DNA of 64,000 nucleotides from NCBI RefSeq assembly GCF_017311165.1, contig NZ_CP062973.1:744001-808000 (forward strand), read 5' to 3'. Under the pieces are notes generated by a model. It was not told the origin of the DNA. It ran no database searches and saw only the letters and a program-made list of their open reading frames with translations. The stretch's first letter is position 1, and every line of letters starts with the position of its first letter. Both the position numbers and the translations under genes were made by a program. Source of the stretch: Psychroflexus sp. ALD_RP9 (lineage in GTDB: Bacteria; Bacteroidota; Bacteroidia; Flavobacteriales; Flavobacteriaceae). Positions 52,072 through 61,089 of the stretch are shown one piece after another.

Positions 52072-53224
52072 GAGCAATAACTTTTAATTGAGATTTAACT
52101 TGAGCAGCGATTTCTCGTGCTTTTGCTATAGATTGATTAATAATTGTAACATGACCCATTTTACGAAATGGTCGTGTAATTTTTTTTCCATAAATATGAG
52201 GCGTTACACCTTTAAGCGACATTATCTGTTCTATATTTTTATAGAGTACATTCCCTTCATAAGCTTCATCACCAACTAAATTTACCATTACCGCTGCTTG
52301 CTTTGTAGATGTATCTCCTAATGGTAAATCTAATACAGCACGCAAATGCTGTTCAAATTGATTGGTATAGCTTCCTTCTATAGAAAAATGTCCAGAGTTA
52401 TGCGGTCTAGGCGCAACTTCATTGACCAAAACATCATCTGAATGTGTCAGAAATAATTCGACAGCTAACAAGCCGACATGCTTAATTTTAGATGAAACTT
52501 CTTCCGCTAAATTTCTCGCCTTTTGAGCTATTTCATCCGAAATTCGTGCAGGACATAATACATATTCAACTTGGTTAGCCTCTGGATGAAATTCCATTTC
52601 AACAACTGGATAAGACTTAACTTCGCCAGAAGCATTTCGTGCAACAATAACAGCTAATTCTGTTTTAAAATCAACAAGATTTTCAATTAAGCAAGCAACA
52701 TCAGGCAACTGTTTTGCAGCGTCTAAATTTTTAATTATTTGAACACCTTTACCATCATAACCGCCAGTGGCAGCCTTCCAAACTTGGGGAAATAAATTTG
52801 GATGAGCGCTAAGATGATTAACCAATTCTATTTTTGAAGCTAAGTTGAAATGCCTTGATGTTGCAATTTGATTGGCTTTATAAAAATCTTTTTGTGTTTG
52901 CTTGTTTTGAATAACTGCTAAAGTTTCAGCTGAAGGATACACCTTTATACCTTTTTGAGCAAGATCTCGTAAAGCATCAATATTGACGGCTTCAATTTCA
53001 ATAGTTAGCACATCTACATCTTCAGCAAACTTCATCACTGTAGCGTAATCTAGTAAGCTTCCACAAACAAACTCATTACACGCGATAGCACTTGGCGCTT
53101 CTGGGTTTGGATCTAAAACCTTAGTTTTAATATCATATTTACGGGTCTCATAAAGCAACATTTTTCCTAACTGACCACCACCTAAAATTCCAAGTGTAAA
53201 GTTTGAAGAGAAGTAATTATACAT
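52058..53224 (-). CDS. purK: 5-(carboxyamino)imidazole ribonucleotide synthase PurK
   Basis: 388 residues of the ATP-grasp family. LGILGGGQLGKML lies near the N-terminus, then KAATGGYDGKGVQI and VNEVAPRPHNSGHF. It makes N5-CAIR from AIR, ATP and bicarbonate. It is upstream of and overlapping purE. Confidence 0.96.
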   Translation of the reverse strand: MYNYFSSNFTLGILGGGQLGKMLLYETRKYDIKTKVLDPNPEAPSAIACNEFVCGSLLDYATVMKFAEDVDVLTIEIEAVNIDALRDLAQKGIKVYPSAETLAVIQNKQTQKDFYKANQIATSRHFNLASKIELVNHLSAHPNLFPQVWKAATGGYDGKGVQIIKNLDAAKQLPDVACLIENLVDFKTELAVIVARNASGEVKSYPVVEMEFHPEANQVEYVLCPARISDEIAQKARNLAEEVSSKIKHVGLLAVELFLTHSDDVLVNEVAPRPHNSGHFSIEGSYTNQFEQHLRAVLDLPLGDTSTKQAAVMVNLVGDEAYEGNVLYKNIEQIMSLKGVTPHIYGKKITRPFRKMGHVTIINQSIAKAREIAAQVKSQLKVIAHENA

Positions 53225-53317
53225 AGCCTTAAATATTACAGCGTAAAAATAGGTGTTCTTGATTAAATATAATCAGCATTTTATCGTTCTATTTTTGTAA
53301 TATTGAAAAAAGCACCA

Positions 53318-54472
53318 ATGCGAATTTTTAAAAATAAAGATTTTGCGCGATGGTTTATTATTTTTTCATCGCTAAGTATTGTCATCCTAGTTTCATGGAA
53401 TGTGGCCTTGTTTTACGAACGAATTAAAAAAGATGAGCGTCAAAAAATGGCCATTTGGTCTGAAGCTCAAAAATCCTTTAACAATGCCTCTACTAAAGAT
53501 GTAGATTTAGGCTTAGAGTTATATATATTAAGTACAGACCTTGAAATACCTATTATTAATACAGATGCACAAGGAACGATTTTTCGATATAACAATATTC
53601 CTCCTAAAGTTGAAGAAGATTCATTAAAGTTATATCAGTTTCTTGAAGAACTAAAAAGCACAAACAAGCCAATTAAAGTTGACTTAGGAAATGAAAACTA
53701 TCAATACATTTATTATGGAAATTCTCAAATCCTTGAAAAAATCAAGTATTATCCTATCATTTTACTACTCATTTTCGCCCTTTTTACGGGCTTGATTTTT
53801 TTATTTTTTCGCACTTCAAAATACAGCGAAAAAAACAAACTGTGGGCTGGAATGGCAAAAGAAACAGCACATCAAATTGGTACACCTTTATCATCTTTGG
53901 TCGGTTGGATAGAAATTTTAAAAACAAATCCTTCAGTCGATCAAAGCTATATTGATGAAATGACAAAAGATGTTAATCGGTTACAGACCATCACAAATAG
54001 ATTTTCAAAAATTGGTTCTGAAATTGTATTGGCAAAAACAGACTTAATTAAAGAAACTAAATCTGCTGTCGACTATTTACGAAATAAACACAGCAAGTTA
54101 ATCGAGTTTGATGTTCAATTAGGTGAACAGTCTATCGACGTTAAGTTGAATACTGTTTTGTACAGTTGGACAATAGAAAATATCATAAAAAATGCTGTTG
54201 ATGCTATGAAAGGCAAAGGCAAAATTAAAATTACCAGCGAAATTACTAAAAACTGGGTCTCAATATTGATTAGTGATCAAGGAAAAGGTATTCCTAAACA
54301 CCGCCATAAACAAATTTTTGAAGCTGGTTACACCTCAAAAAAGCGTGGTTGGGGACTAGGCTTATCTTTATCTAAAAGAATTATTGAAGATTATCATAAA
54401 GGCAAAATACGTGTAAAACAAAGTGATATTAATCAGGGCGCTTGTTTTGAAATTAGATTACAAATTGTATAA
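53318..54472 (+). CDS. Membrane sensor histidine kinase
   Basis: 384 residues from ATG 53318 (TTG 53303 possible). Two membrane helices (about 11-30 and about 145-165) flank a short sensory domain. The DHp helix has TAHQIGTPLSSLVGW with phospho-acceptor H185. The ATPase domain has N-box IKNAVDAM, DQGKGIP and GLGLSLSKRII. No response regulator lies next to it, so it is an orphan kinase. A -7-like TATTTTTG at 53290-53297 is close upstream. The signal sensed is unknown. Confidence 0.9.
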   Translation: MRIFKNKDFARWFIIFSSLSIVILVSWNVALFYERIKKDERQKMAIWSEAQKSFNNASTKDVDLGLELYILSTDLEIPIINTDAQGTIFRYNNIPPKVEEDSLKLYQFLEELKSTNKPIKVDLGNENYQYIYYGNSQILEKIKYYPIILLLIFALFTGLIFLFFRTSKYSEKNKLWAGMAKETAHQIGTPLSSLVGWIEILKTNPSVDQSYIDEMTKDVNRLQTITNRFSKIGSEIVLAKTDLIKETKSAVDYLRNKHSKLIEFDVQLGEQSIDVKLNTVLYSWTIENIIKNAVDAMKGKGKIKITSEITKNWVSILISDQGKGIPKHRHKQIFEAGYTSKKRGWGLGLSLSKRIIEDYHKGKIRVKQSDINQGACFEIRLQIV

Positions 54473-54499
54473 ACACTTGAAAATTTAAAATAGATGTCG

Positions 54500-55519
54500 C
54501 TAATTCACTTTGGCCTTGTCTGCAGTTACAGATTCCCAAAGTTTATCTTTTAATTCTTGTAGACCTTCTTGAGCTACAGATGAAATAAATAAATAAGGTG
54601 TGTTTTCAAATCCTGTTTGTAACTCCTTATTTAACTCGGTTTTGAGTTCATCATCTAACATATCTGACTTTGAGATTGCTATTAGACGAGACTTGTCTAA
54701 TAATTCAGGGTTGTAGCGTTTGAGTTCGTCGAGTAAAATCTTATAAGATTTAACAACATCATCGGCATCTGCAGGAATTAAAAACAACAAAGTTGAATTA
54801 CGTTCGATATGCCTTAAAAACCGATAACCTAAACCTTTGCCTTCTGCAGCACCTTCAATTATACCTGGAATGTCGGCCACCACAAATGATTTAAAATCAC
54901 GGTATTTTACGATACCTAAATTAGGCTTTAAAGTTGTAAATTCATAATCGGCAATTTTAGGTTTAGCTGCTGTAATAACAGAAAGTAAAGTAGATTTTCC
55001 TGCATTAGGAAAACCTACTAAACCAACATCTGCCAATACTTTTAACTCTAAAGTAATTTGTTTTTCTTCACTATCAATTCCTGGCTGAGCATATCGTGGC
55101 GTTTGGTTAGTAGATGTCTTAAAATGTGCGTTACCTTTTCCTCCTTGCCCACCTTTTGCAGCTATGTACTCTTGTTGATCTTCGGTAATTTCTTTTAGAA
55201 TCTCGTTAGTTTCAGTATCGCGAATAATTGTACCCAAAGGCACTTCAATAATCGCATCTTCACCATCATGACCAGTACTAGTTTGCTTTCCTCCGTCACC
55301 GCCATGAGACGCACGAACGTGCTGTTTAAATTTTAAATGAAATAGTGTCCAGTAATTTTTATTGCCTCTAACAATAACATGTCCACCTCGACCGCCATCA
55401 CCACCATCTGGGCCACCTTTTGCTACAGCTTTTTCACGTCTTAAATGCGTAGAACCTTTACCACCTTTTCCAGATTTAATAAAGATTTTAATGTAGTCAA
55501 CAAAATTACCTTCGGTCAT
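54500..55519 (-). CDS. obg: GTPase ObgE/CgtA
   Basis: 339 residues. A glycine-rich Obg domain (1-160, e.g. [10 protein letters not shown]) precedes a G domain with P-loop GFPNAGKST (169-177), DIPGIIEGA and SKSD. It is an essential ribosome-assembly/stress GTPase. It is last of hpt-adk-obg, 3 nt after adk. It ends near residue 339 without the longer C-terminal OCT domain seen in some relatives. Confidence 0.95.
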   Translation of the reverse strand: MTEGNFVDYIKIFIKSGKGGKGSTHLRREKAVAKGGPDGGDGGRGGHVIVRGNKNYWTLFHLKFKQHVRASHGGDGGKQTSTGHDGEDAIIEVPLGTIIRDTETNEILKEITEDQQEYIAAKGGQGGKGNAHFKTSTNQTPRYAQPGIDSEEKQITLELKVLADVGLVGFPNAGKSTLLSVITAAKPKIADYEFTTLKPNLGIVKYRDFKSFVVADIPGIIEGAAEGKGLGYRFLRHIERNSTLLFLIPADADDVVKSYKILLDELKRYNPELLDKSRLIAISKSDMLDDELKTELNKELQTGFENTPYLFISSVAQEGLQELKDKLWESVTADKAKVN

Positions 55520-55522
55520 TTT

Positions 55523-56095
55523 TTATAATGTCTTTACAATGTCAGCTAAACGTTTAGCAATTTCTTCGATACTGCCAACTCCATTTACAGTATGTAGCTT
55601 TTCTTTTGATTTGTAGTAATCTTTTAAAACAGAAGTTTCTTTATAATAAACGCTAACACGATTTTTAATAATATCTTCATTTGCATCATCAGCTCTACCT
55701 GAAGTTTTGCCACGTTCTAGAAGTCGATCTACAAGAACTTGGTCTGGAACTTCAAGTGCTAACATTCCATGAACTTCAGTATCTAAATCTGCCAACAATT
55801 TATCTAAAGCTTCAGCTTGAGCAACTGTTCGAGGAAAACCATCGAAGATAAAACCCTTACCATATTTATCTTCTTCAACTGCTGCCTTTAACATACCAAT
55901 GGTCACTTCATCTGGCACAAGCTCACCTTTATCAATGTAAGTTTTTGCTTCGGTGCCAAGTTGTGTTTGGTTTTTAATATTTTTTCTAAATATGTCTCCT
56001 GTTGAAATGTGTTTCAACTTAAAATTTTCTTTTAAACGTTCGGCTTGTGTGCCTTTTCCTGCGCCTGGTGGGCCAAATAAAACAATATTAGTCAT
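55523..56095 (-). CDS. adk: Adenylate kinase
   Basis: 190 residues, short (no zinc-lid insertion) form. P-loop is GPPGAGKGTQ (8-17), then HISTGDIFR, FDGFPRTVAQAE and GRADD in the lid. It interconverts ATP+AMP and 2 ADP. It sits 2 nt after hpt and 3 nt before obg. Confidence 0.96.
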   Translation of the reverse strand: MTNIVLFGPPGAGKGTQAERLKENFKLKHISTGDIFRKNIKNQTQLGTEAKTYIDKGELVPDEVTIGMLKAAVEEDKYGKGFIFDGFPRTVAQAEALDKLLADLDTEVHGMLALEVPDQVLVDRLLERGKTSGRADDANEDIIKNRVSVYYKETSVLKDYYKSKEKLHTVNGVGSIEEIAKRLADIVKTL

Positions 56096-56097
56096 TG

Positions 56098-56622
56098 TTA
56101 TGATTTTAGTTGATATATTTCTGGTAAATTTCGACCTAAACCGTCATAATCTAAGCCGTATCCTACAATAAATTTTGGTGGAATTTCAAGTCCAATATAA
56201 TCGATTTTAAAGTCATATTCATAAGCTTTTGGCTTGTAAAATAAACTTGCAATTTTGTATGTATTAACCTTAGCTTCAGATAACAAATCGATAATTTTTG
56301 CAAGCGTATGACCGGTATCGACAATGTCTTCTACAATAATAACATCCCGATCTTCAAGCGAATTTAAGCCGATTAAGGTTTGTACATTTCCGGTTGAGTT
56401 AGTACCTTGATAAGATGCTAATTTAGTAAAGTTAATTTCGCAAGGTTGCTGATAATACTTCATTAAATCGCCTAAAAACATAAATGCACCATTTAAAACG
56501 CCTATAAAAATGGGAGTTTTTGTAGTGTAATCTTTTTCTATTGCGGCTGCTAAAGATTTAACAACGTTTTGAATTTTTTCAGCTGAAATATAAGGTTCAA
56601 ATGTTAAGTCGTGAAGTTTCAT
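56098..56622 (-). CDS. hpt: Hypoxanthine phosphoribosyltransferase
   Basis: 174 residues. The PRPP-binding motif is VIIVEDIVDTGHTL, with VLNGAFMFLGDL upstream and FIVGYGLDYDGLGRNLPEIY at the end, the type-I PRTase HPRT pattern. It salvages hypoxanthine/guanine. It is the first gene of hpt-adk-obg. A -7-like box TATATTTG lies at 56638-56645. Confidence 0.95.
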   Translation of the reverse strand: MKLHDLTFEPYISAEKIQNVVKSLAAAIEKDYTTKTPIFIGVLNGAFMFLGDLMKYYQQPCEINFTKLASYQGTNSTGNVQTLIGLNSLEDRDVIIVEDIVDTGHTLAKIIDLLSEAKVNTYKIASLFYKPKAYEYDFKIDYIGLEIPPKFIVGYGLDYDGLGRNLPEIYQLKS

Positions 56623-56637
56623 ACTTTATAAAAGCAA

Positions 56638-56645
56638 CAAATATA
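56638..56645 (-). promoter_or_regulatory. -7 box of hpt-adk-obg
   Basis: Minus strand TATATTTG matches TAnnTTTG, 16 nt ahead of the hpt ATG; -33 element unclear. Confidence 0.45.
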
Positions 56646-56789
56646 AGCGATGCAATTTGAATACTGAATATCAGCCTCAAGTTATTTACTCATGTTTAAA
56701 ATTTTGAAGTAGAAATTGAAGTTTCTATTGTATTTATTAGACCTTAATCGCTTTATTATTACATTTACATTTCATTTAATCTTACTGTT

Positions 56790-59606
56790 ATGGGAGCCAA
56801 AAAACGTTTGTTTTTAATCGATGCTTATGCCTTAATTTTTAGAGGTTATTACGCTTTGATTAAAAATCCAAGAATTAACTCTAAAGGTCAAGATACCTCA
56901 GCAATTATGGGGTTTATGAATTCATTATTTGATGTTATTAAGCGTGAAAAGCCTGACCACCTTGCGGTTTGTTTTGATAAAGACGGTAGTACCGAACGAA
57001 CTGAAATGTATAGTGAGTATAAAGCTAATCGTGATGAAACACCTCAAGTCATTCGTGAATCGATTCCTGTGATTAAGCAAATTATCAAAGCGATGCATAT
57101 TCCTATTGAAGAAATTTCAGGAATGGAAGCTGATGATATTATCGGCACGCTAGCCAAACAAGCAGAGCAGCAAGATTATGAAGTTTACATGGTGACTCCT
57201 GATAAAGATTTTGCTCAACTTGTCTCAGAACATATTTTTATGTATCGCCCAGCGCGAATGGGTAATGGAATTGAAAAATGGGGTATTCCTGAAGTTCAAA
57301 AGCGCTTTGGGGTAGAACGTCCTGAGCAAGTGATCGACTATCTTGGTATGATGGGTGATTCGGCTGACAACATTCCTGGCTTACCTGGTGTTGGTGATAA
57401 AACAGCCAAGAAATTTATTGCCAAATATGGTAGTATGGAAGGTTTGTTTGAAAATATTGACGACCTTAAAGGTAAAACCAAGGAAAAAATTGAAGCCAAT
57501 CAAGAGTTAGGGCTAATGTCTAAAAAATTAGCCACCATATTTACCGAATGTGAAGTTACTTTTGACGAAAAAAGTTATGAACTCTCACCGCCAGATGTCG
57601 AAAAAGTAGTTTCAATCTTCAAAGAATTGGAGTTTAGACGTTTAACCGAGCAATTTATGAAAATGTATAACCAATCGGCAGACGCACCAACTTCAACTGA
57701 AGAAGACACCCAAACAGCTGGAGCTGGTCAGTTTTCGCTTTTTGGCAATGACACTTCTTCTAAAGATGCTAACGCAGCTGACTTCCAAGGCTATAAATCG
57801 CTTGAAAACACACCACACTTTTACCAGCTCATCAATAGTAAAACAGCCTATAAATTATTTCTTAAAAAATTAATGCAGCAAAACTCTGTTTGCTTTGATA
57901 CCGAAACCACTAGTTTAAAAACACTTGACGCAAAATTAGTAGGCATTGCCTTTTCGTGGGAAAAACAAAAAGGCTATTATTTAAGTATTCCCGAGAATGA
58001 TGCTGAAGCTCAAGAAATTTTAGAGCATCTTAAACCTTTTTTTGAAGCTGAAACAATAGAAAAAATAGGACAAAATCTAAAATACGATATCAAAGTTTTA
58101 GCCAATTACAACATCTCGGTTAAAGGACCGCTATTTGACACAATGCTCGCACACTACATCATTAACCCAGATATGCGCCATAACATGGATGTCCTAGCCG
58201 AAACTTACTTAATGTATTCACCAAAACCCATTAAAGATTTAATAGGTAAAAAAGGTAAACACCAAAAAAGTTTTAGAGAAGTTGAGCTTGATGCTCAAAC
58301 ACAATATGCCGTTGAAGATGCAGATATTACCTTTCAACTCAAAAATTATTTTGAAAAAGAGCTAGATGATGCTCACAATAAACCACTTTACAGCGATATT
58401 GAAATTCCATTATTACGTGTTTTAGCGGCAATGGAAATTGAAGGAATTAAGCTTGATAAAACAGCGCTTGAAAACCTATCTACAGAACTGGATAGTGACC
58501 TAAAGCGCTTAGAATCTAACATATTTGAAGCCGCCGATGAAGAATTTAACATTGGCTCACCTAAGCAACTTGGAGATATTTTATTTGGAAAACTTCAAAT
58601 TGCAGATAAGCCCAAAAAAACAAAATCAGGACAATATTCAACTGCCGAAGATGTTTTGTCTTATCATGCAAACGACCATCAAATTGTAAAAGATGTCTTA
58701 GAGTGGCGTCAGCTTTCAAAACTAAAAAGCACTTATGTAGATGCTTTACCAAAACAAATTCATTCAAAAACAAAACGTGTTCATACTGAATTTATGCAAA
58801 CCGTTGCTGCAACAGGCAGGTTAAGCTCTAACAACCCAAACCTCCAAAACATTCCGATCAGGACAGAACGTGGACGAGAAGTTAGAAAAGCTTTTGTCCC
58901 AAGAGATGAAAATTACGTTTTGCTAGCGGCCGATTATTCACAAATTGAACTACGCATCATAGCGGCATTAAGTCAAGAAGAAACCATGTTAAATGCCTTC
59001 AAAAATGGTGAAGATATACACGCCTCAACAGCTGCTAAGGTATTTAACGTCCCAATTGAAGAGGTGACGCGACAACAACGCAGCAATGCTAAAACAGTAA
59101 ATTTCGGTATTATTTATGGTGTTTCAGCTTTTGGATTAAGCAACCAAACAGAACTCAGCCGGAACGAATCTAAAGAACTTATTGAAACATACTACAAAAC
59201 CTACCCTAAGTTACGTGATTACATTGATGACCAAGTTGATTTTGCACGTGAACATGGCTATGTAAAAACAGTTATGGGTCGCCGACGCTACTTAAAAGAT
59301 ATTAATGCGCGAAACCATGTTGTAAAAAATGCGGCTGAGAGAAACGCAGTCAACGCACCTGTACAAGGTAGCGCTGCTGACATCATTAAAGTCGCCATGA
59401 TTAATATACATAAAGCACTAACAGAAGGCAATTATAAGTCTAAAATGTTGCTACAAGTCCATGACGAATTAGTATTTGATGCACATAAAGATGAGCTGGA
59501 GAAACTTAAACCTCTCATCAAAAACCATATGGAAAATGCTTTTAAGCTTGATGTTCCATTAGATGTTGAAATCGGAATTGGTCAAAACTGGTTAGAAGCA
59601 CATTAA
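56790..59606 (+). CDS. polA: DNA polymerase I
   Basis: 938 residues with all three domains. The 5'-3' exonuclease (about 1-290) has DAYALIFRGYYAL, EADDIIGTLA and DNIPGLPGVGDKTA. The 3'-5' exonuclease retains catalytic residues (DTETTSL with D370/E372, GQNLKYDIKVL, YAVEDADIT). The polymerase domain has TGRLSSNNPNLQNIP, ADYSQIELR and LQVHDELVF. Proofreading therefore appears intact. It is followed after 1 nt by the UpxY-like gene. Confidence 0.97.
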   Translation: MGAKKRLFLIDAYALIFRGYYALIKNPRINSKGQDTSAIMGFMNSLFDVIKREKPDHLAVCFDKDGSTERTEMYSEYKANRDETPQVIRESIPVIKQIIKAMHIPIEEISGMEADDIIGTLAKQAEQQDYEVYMVTPDKDFAQLVSEHIFMYRPARMGNGIEKWGIPEVQKRFGVERPEQVIDYLGMMGDSADNIPGLPGVGDKTAKKFIAKYGSMEGLFENIDDLKGKTKEKIEANQELGLMSKKLATIFTECEVTFDEKSYELSPPDVEKVVSIFKELEFRRLTEQFMKMYNQSADAPTSTEEDTQTAGAGQFSLFGNDTSSKDANAADFQGYKSLENTPHFYQLINSKTAYKLFLKKLMQQNSVCFDTETTSLKTLDAKLVGIAFSWEKQKGYYLSIPENDAEAQEILEHLKPFFEAETIEKIGQNLKYDIKVLANYNISVKGPLFDTMLAHYIINPDMRHNMDVLAETYLMYSPKPIKDLIGKKGKHQKSFREVELDAQTQYAVEDADITFQLKNYFEKELDDAHNKPLYSDIEIPLLRVLAAMEIEGIKLDKTALENLSTELDSDLKRLESNIFEAADEEFNIGSPKQLGDILFGKLQIADKPKKTKSGQYSTAEDVLSYHANDHQIVKDVLEWRQLSKLKSTYVDALPKQIHSKTKRVHTEFMQTVAATGRLSSNNPNLQNIPIRTERGREVRKAFVPRDENYVLLAADYSQIELRIIAALSQEETMLNAFKNGEDIHASTAAKVFNVPIEEVTRQQRSNAKTVNFGIIYGVSAFGLSNQTELSRNESKELIETYYKTYPKLRDYIDDQVDFAREHGYVKTVMGRRRYLKDINARNHVVKNAAERNAVNAPVQGSAADIIKVAMINIHKALTEGNYKSKMLLQVHDELVFDAHKDELEKLKPLIKNHMENAFKLDVPLDVEIGIGQNWLEAH

Positions 59607-59607
59607 C

Positions 59608-60087
59608 ATGACTACAACTCTAAAAAATTGGTTTGTCATTTACACAAAACCAAATGCAGAAAAGAAAACAGCTCAACAGCTTGAAAAAATAGGCATTCAA
59701 GTATACTGTCCTACTATTAAAATTATAAAGCAATGGACTGATAGAAAAAAGAAAGTTGACACGCCTGTATTACCTTCTATGCTATTTGTTTACATTGAAA
59801 ATCATTTACGTGACCGAGTTTTTGAAGTACCTAATGTTGTAAGGTATTTGTTTTGGGAAAAGCAACCTGCTGTAATTAGTGACAATGAGGTTGAAATTTT
59901 AAAGCAATCTATCAACTTCAAAAGTGGCTTTAAATCTCATGACATAAAGGATTTAAAGCCTGGTTATAAAGTTGATTTAACCGAGAAAGGCTTCAAAAAC
60001 ATTAAAGGAACCGTCAAGTACGTTAAAGACAATAAATGCTGGGTAATAATTGAGCCTTTAGGATACCTCTTAAAACTTCAAACTTAA
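59608..60087 (+). CDS. UpxY/NusG-N-type transcription antiterminator
   Basis: 159 residues. A NusG N-terminal domain (WFVIYTKPNAEKKTAQQLEKIGIQVYCPTIK, then PVLPSMLFVYIE and VRYLFWEKQPAVI) precedes a C-terminal KOW-like segment (GYKVDLTEKGFKNIKGTVKYV). UpxY proteins normally lead capsule or polysaccharide operons and promote their elongation. Here the gene is 1 nt downstream of polA and convergent with hemB (3-nt gap), with no polysaccharide genes in view. It may act in trans. Confidence 0.87.
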   Translation: MTTTLKNWFVIYTKPNAEKKTAQQLEKIGIQVYCPTIKIIKQWTDRKKKVDTPVLPSMLFVYIENHLRDRVFEVPNVVRYLFWEKQPAVISDNEVEILKQSINFKSGFKSHDIKDLKPGYKVDLTEKGFKNIKGTVKYVKDNKCWVIIEPLGYLLKLQT

Positions 60088-60090
60088 AAT

Positions 60091-61086
60091 TTACATTGAG
60101 TTTAAGAGTCGCGCAGCATCTTTTGCAAAATAAGTAGCAATTAATTTTGCTCCTGCACGTTTAATCGCTATTAGCTGTTCTAGCATAACCTCATCATGAT
60201 TTAACCAACCTTTTTCTGCAGCAGCTTTTAACATAGCGTATTCTCCACTAACTTGGTAAACTGCAATCGGAACATCTACATGATTGGCAAGATCTCTTAC
60301 AATATCTAAGTAACATAAACCTGGTTTTACCATAACAATATCTGCACCTTCATCGATATCAGCCAATGTTTCGGCCACTGCTTCTTGTCGGTTAGCCGGA
60401 TTCATTTGATAAGTCTTTTTATCTTTAGGAACATTTTTAACATCAACTGGTGCTGAATCTAGCGCATCTCGAAATGGCCCATAAAATGCTGATGCATATT
60501 TCGCAGAATAACTCATGATTCCTGTATGATGAAAACCTGCATCTTCTAATTTCGAACGCATTGCTAAAATTCGGCCATCCATCATATCGCTTGGAGCTAC
60601 AAAATCGGCTCCTGCTTGAGCATGGCTTAATGCCATTTCAGCGAGTTTTTCGACCGTCTTATCATTAACAATTTCACCGTCTTCAACAATCCCATCATGA
60701 CCTAAACTTGAAAATGGATCAAGCGCCACGTCTGTCATTACAAGCATTTCAGGTCTTGTTTTTTTAATTAGCTTAATGGCTTTTTGCATTAAACCTTTAG
60801 GATTAGTTGCTGCTTTTCCTGTATTGTCTTTTTGGGATTCGCTAACCTTTACAAACAAGAGTACAGCTTTTAAACCGAGTTCCCATAAGGTATTAACTTC
60901 AGCGGGAATATGGTCTAAACTTTGCCTGAAGTAATTTGGCATAGATGGAATTTCTTCCCTAATATTATAACCTTCAACTATAAAAAGAGGTACAATAAAA
61001 TCATTTATACTAAGCTGATTTTCTTGTACTAGTTGACGAATACTATCATTCTGACGTAATCTTCTGAAACGATTAAGTGGGTACAT
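60091..61086 (-). CDS. hemB: Delta-aminolevulinic acid dehydratase (porphobilinogen synthase)
   Basis: 331 residues. Active-site lysine regions are SYSAKYASAFYGPFRD and MVKPGLCYLDIVRD; TDVALDPFSSLGHDGIVEDG and VAPSDMMDGRI are also present. It condenses two 5-aminolevulinate molecules in heme synthesis. The TDVALDPFSSLGHDG segment lacks the Cys-rich zinc site of yeast/human enzymes, suggesting magnesium dependence. It follows glnS by 3 nt. Confidence 0.95.
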   Translation of the reverse strand: MYPLNRFRRLRQNDSIRQLVQENQLSINDFIVPLFIVEGYNIREEIPSMPNYFRQSLDHIPAEVNTLWELGLKAVLLFVKVSESQKDNTGKAATNPKGLMQKAIKLIKKTRPEMLVMTDVALDPFSSLGHDGIVEDGEIVNDKTVEKLAEMALSHAQAGADFVAPSDMMDGRILAMRSKLEDAGFHHTGIMSYSAKYASAFYGPFRDALDSAPVDVKNVPKDKKTYQMNPANRQEAVAETLADIDEGADIVMVKPGLCYLDIVRDLANHVDVPIAVYQVSGEYAMLKAAAEKGWLNHDEVMLEQLIAIKRAGAKLIATYFAKDAARLLNSM

Positions 61087-61089
61087 ATG

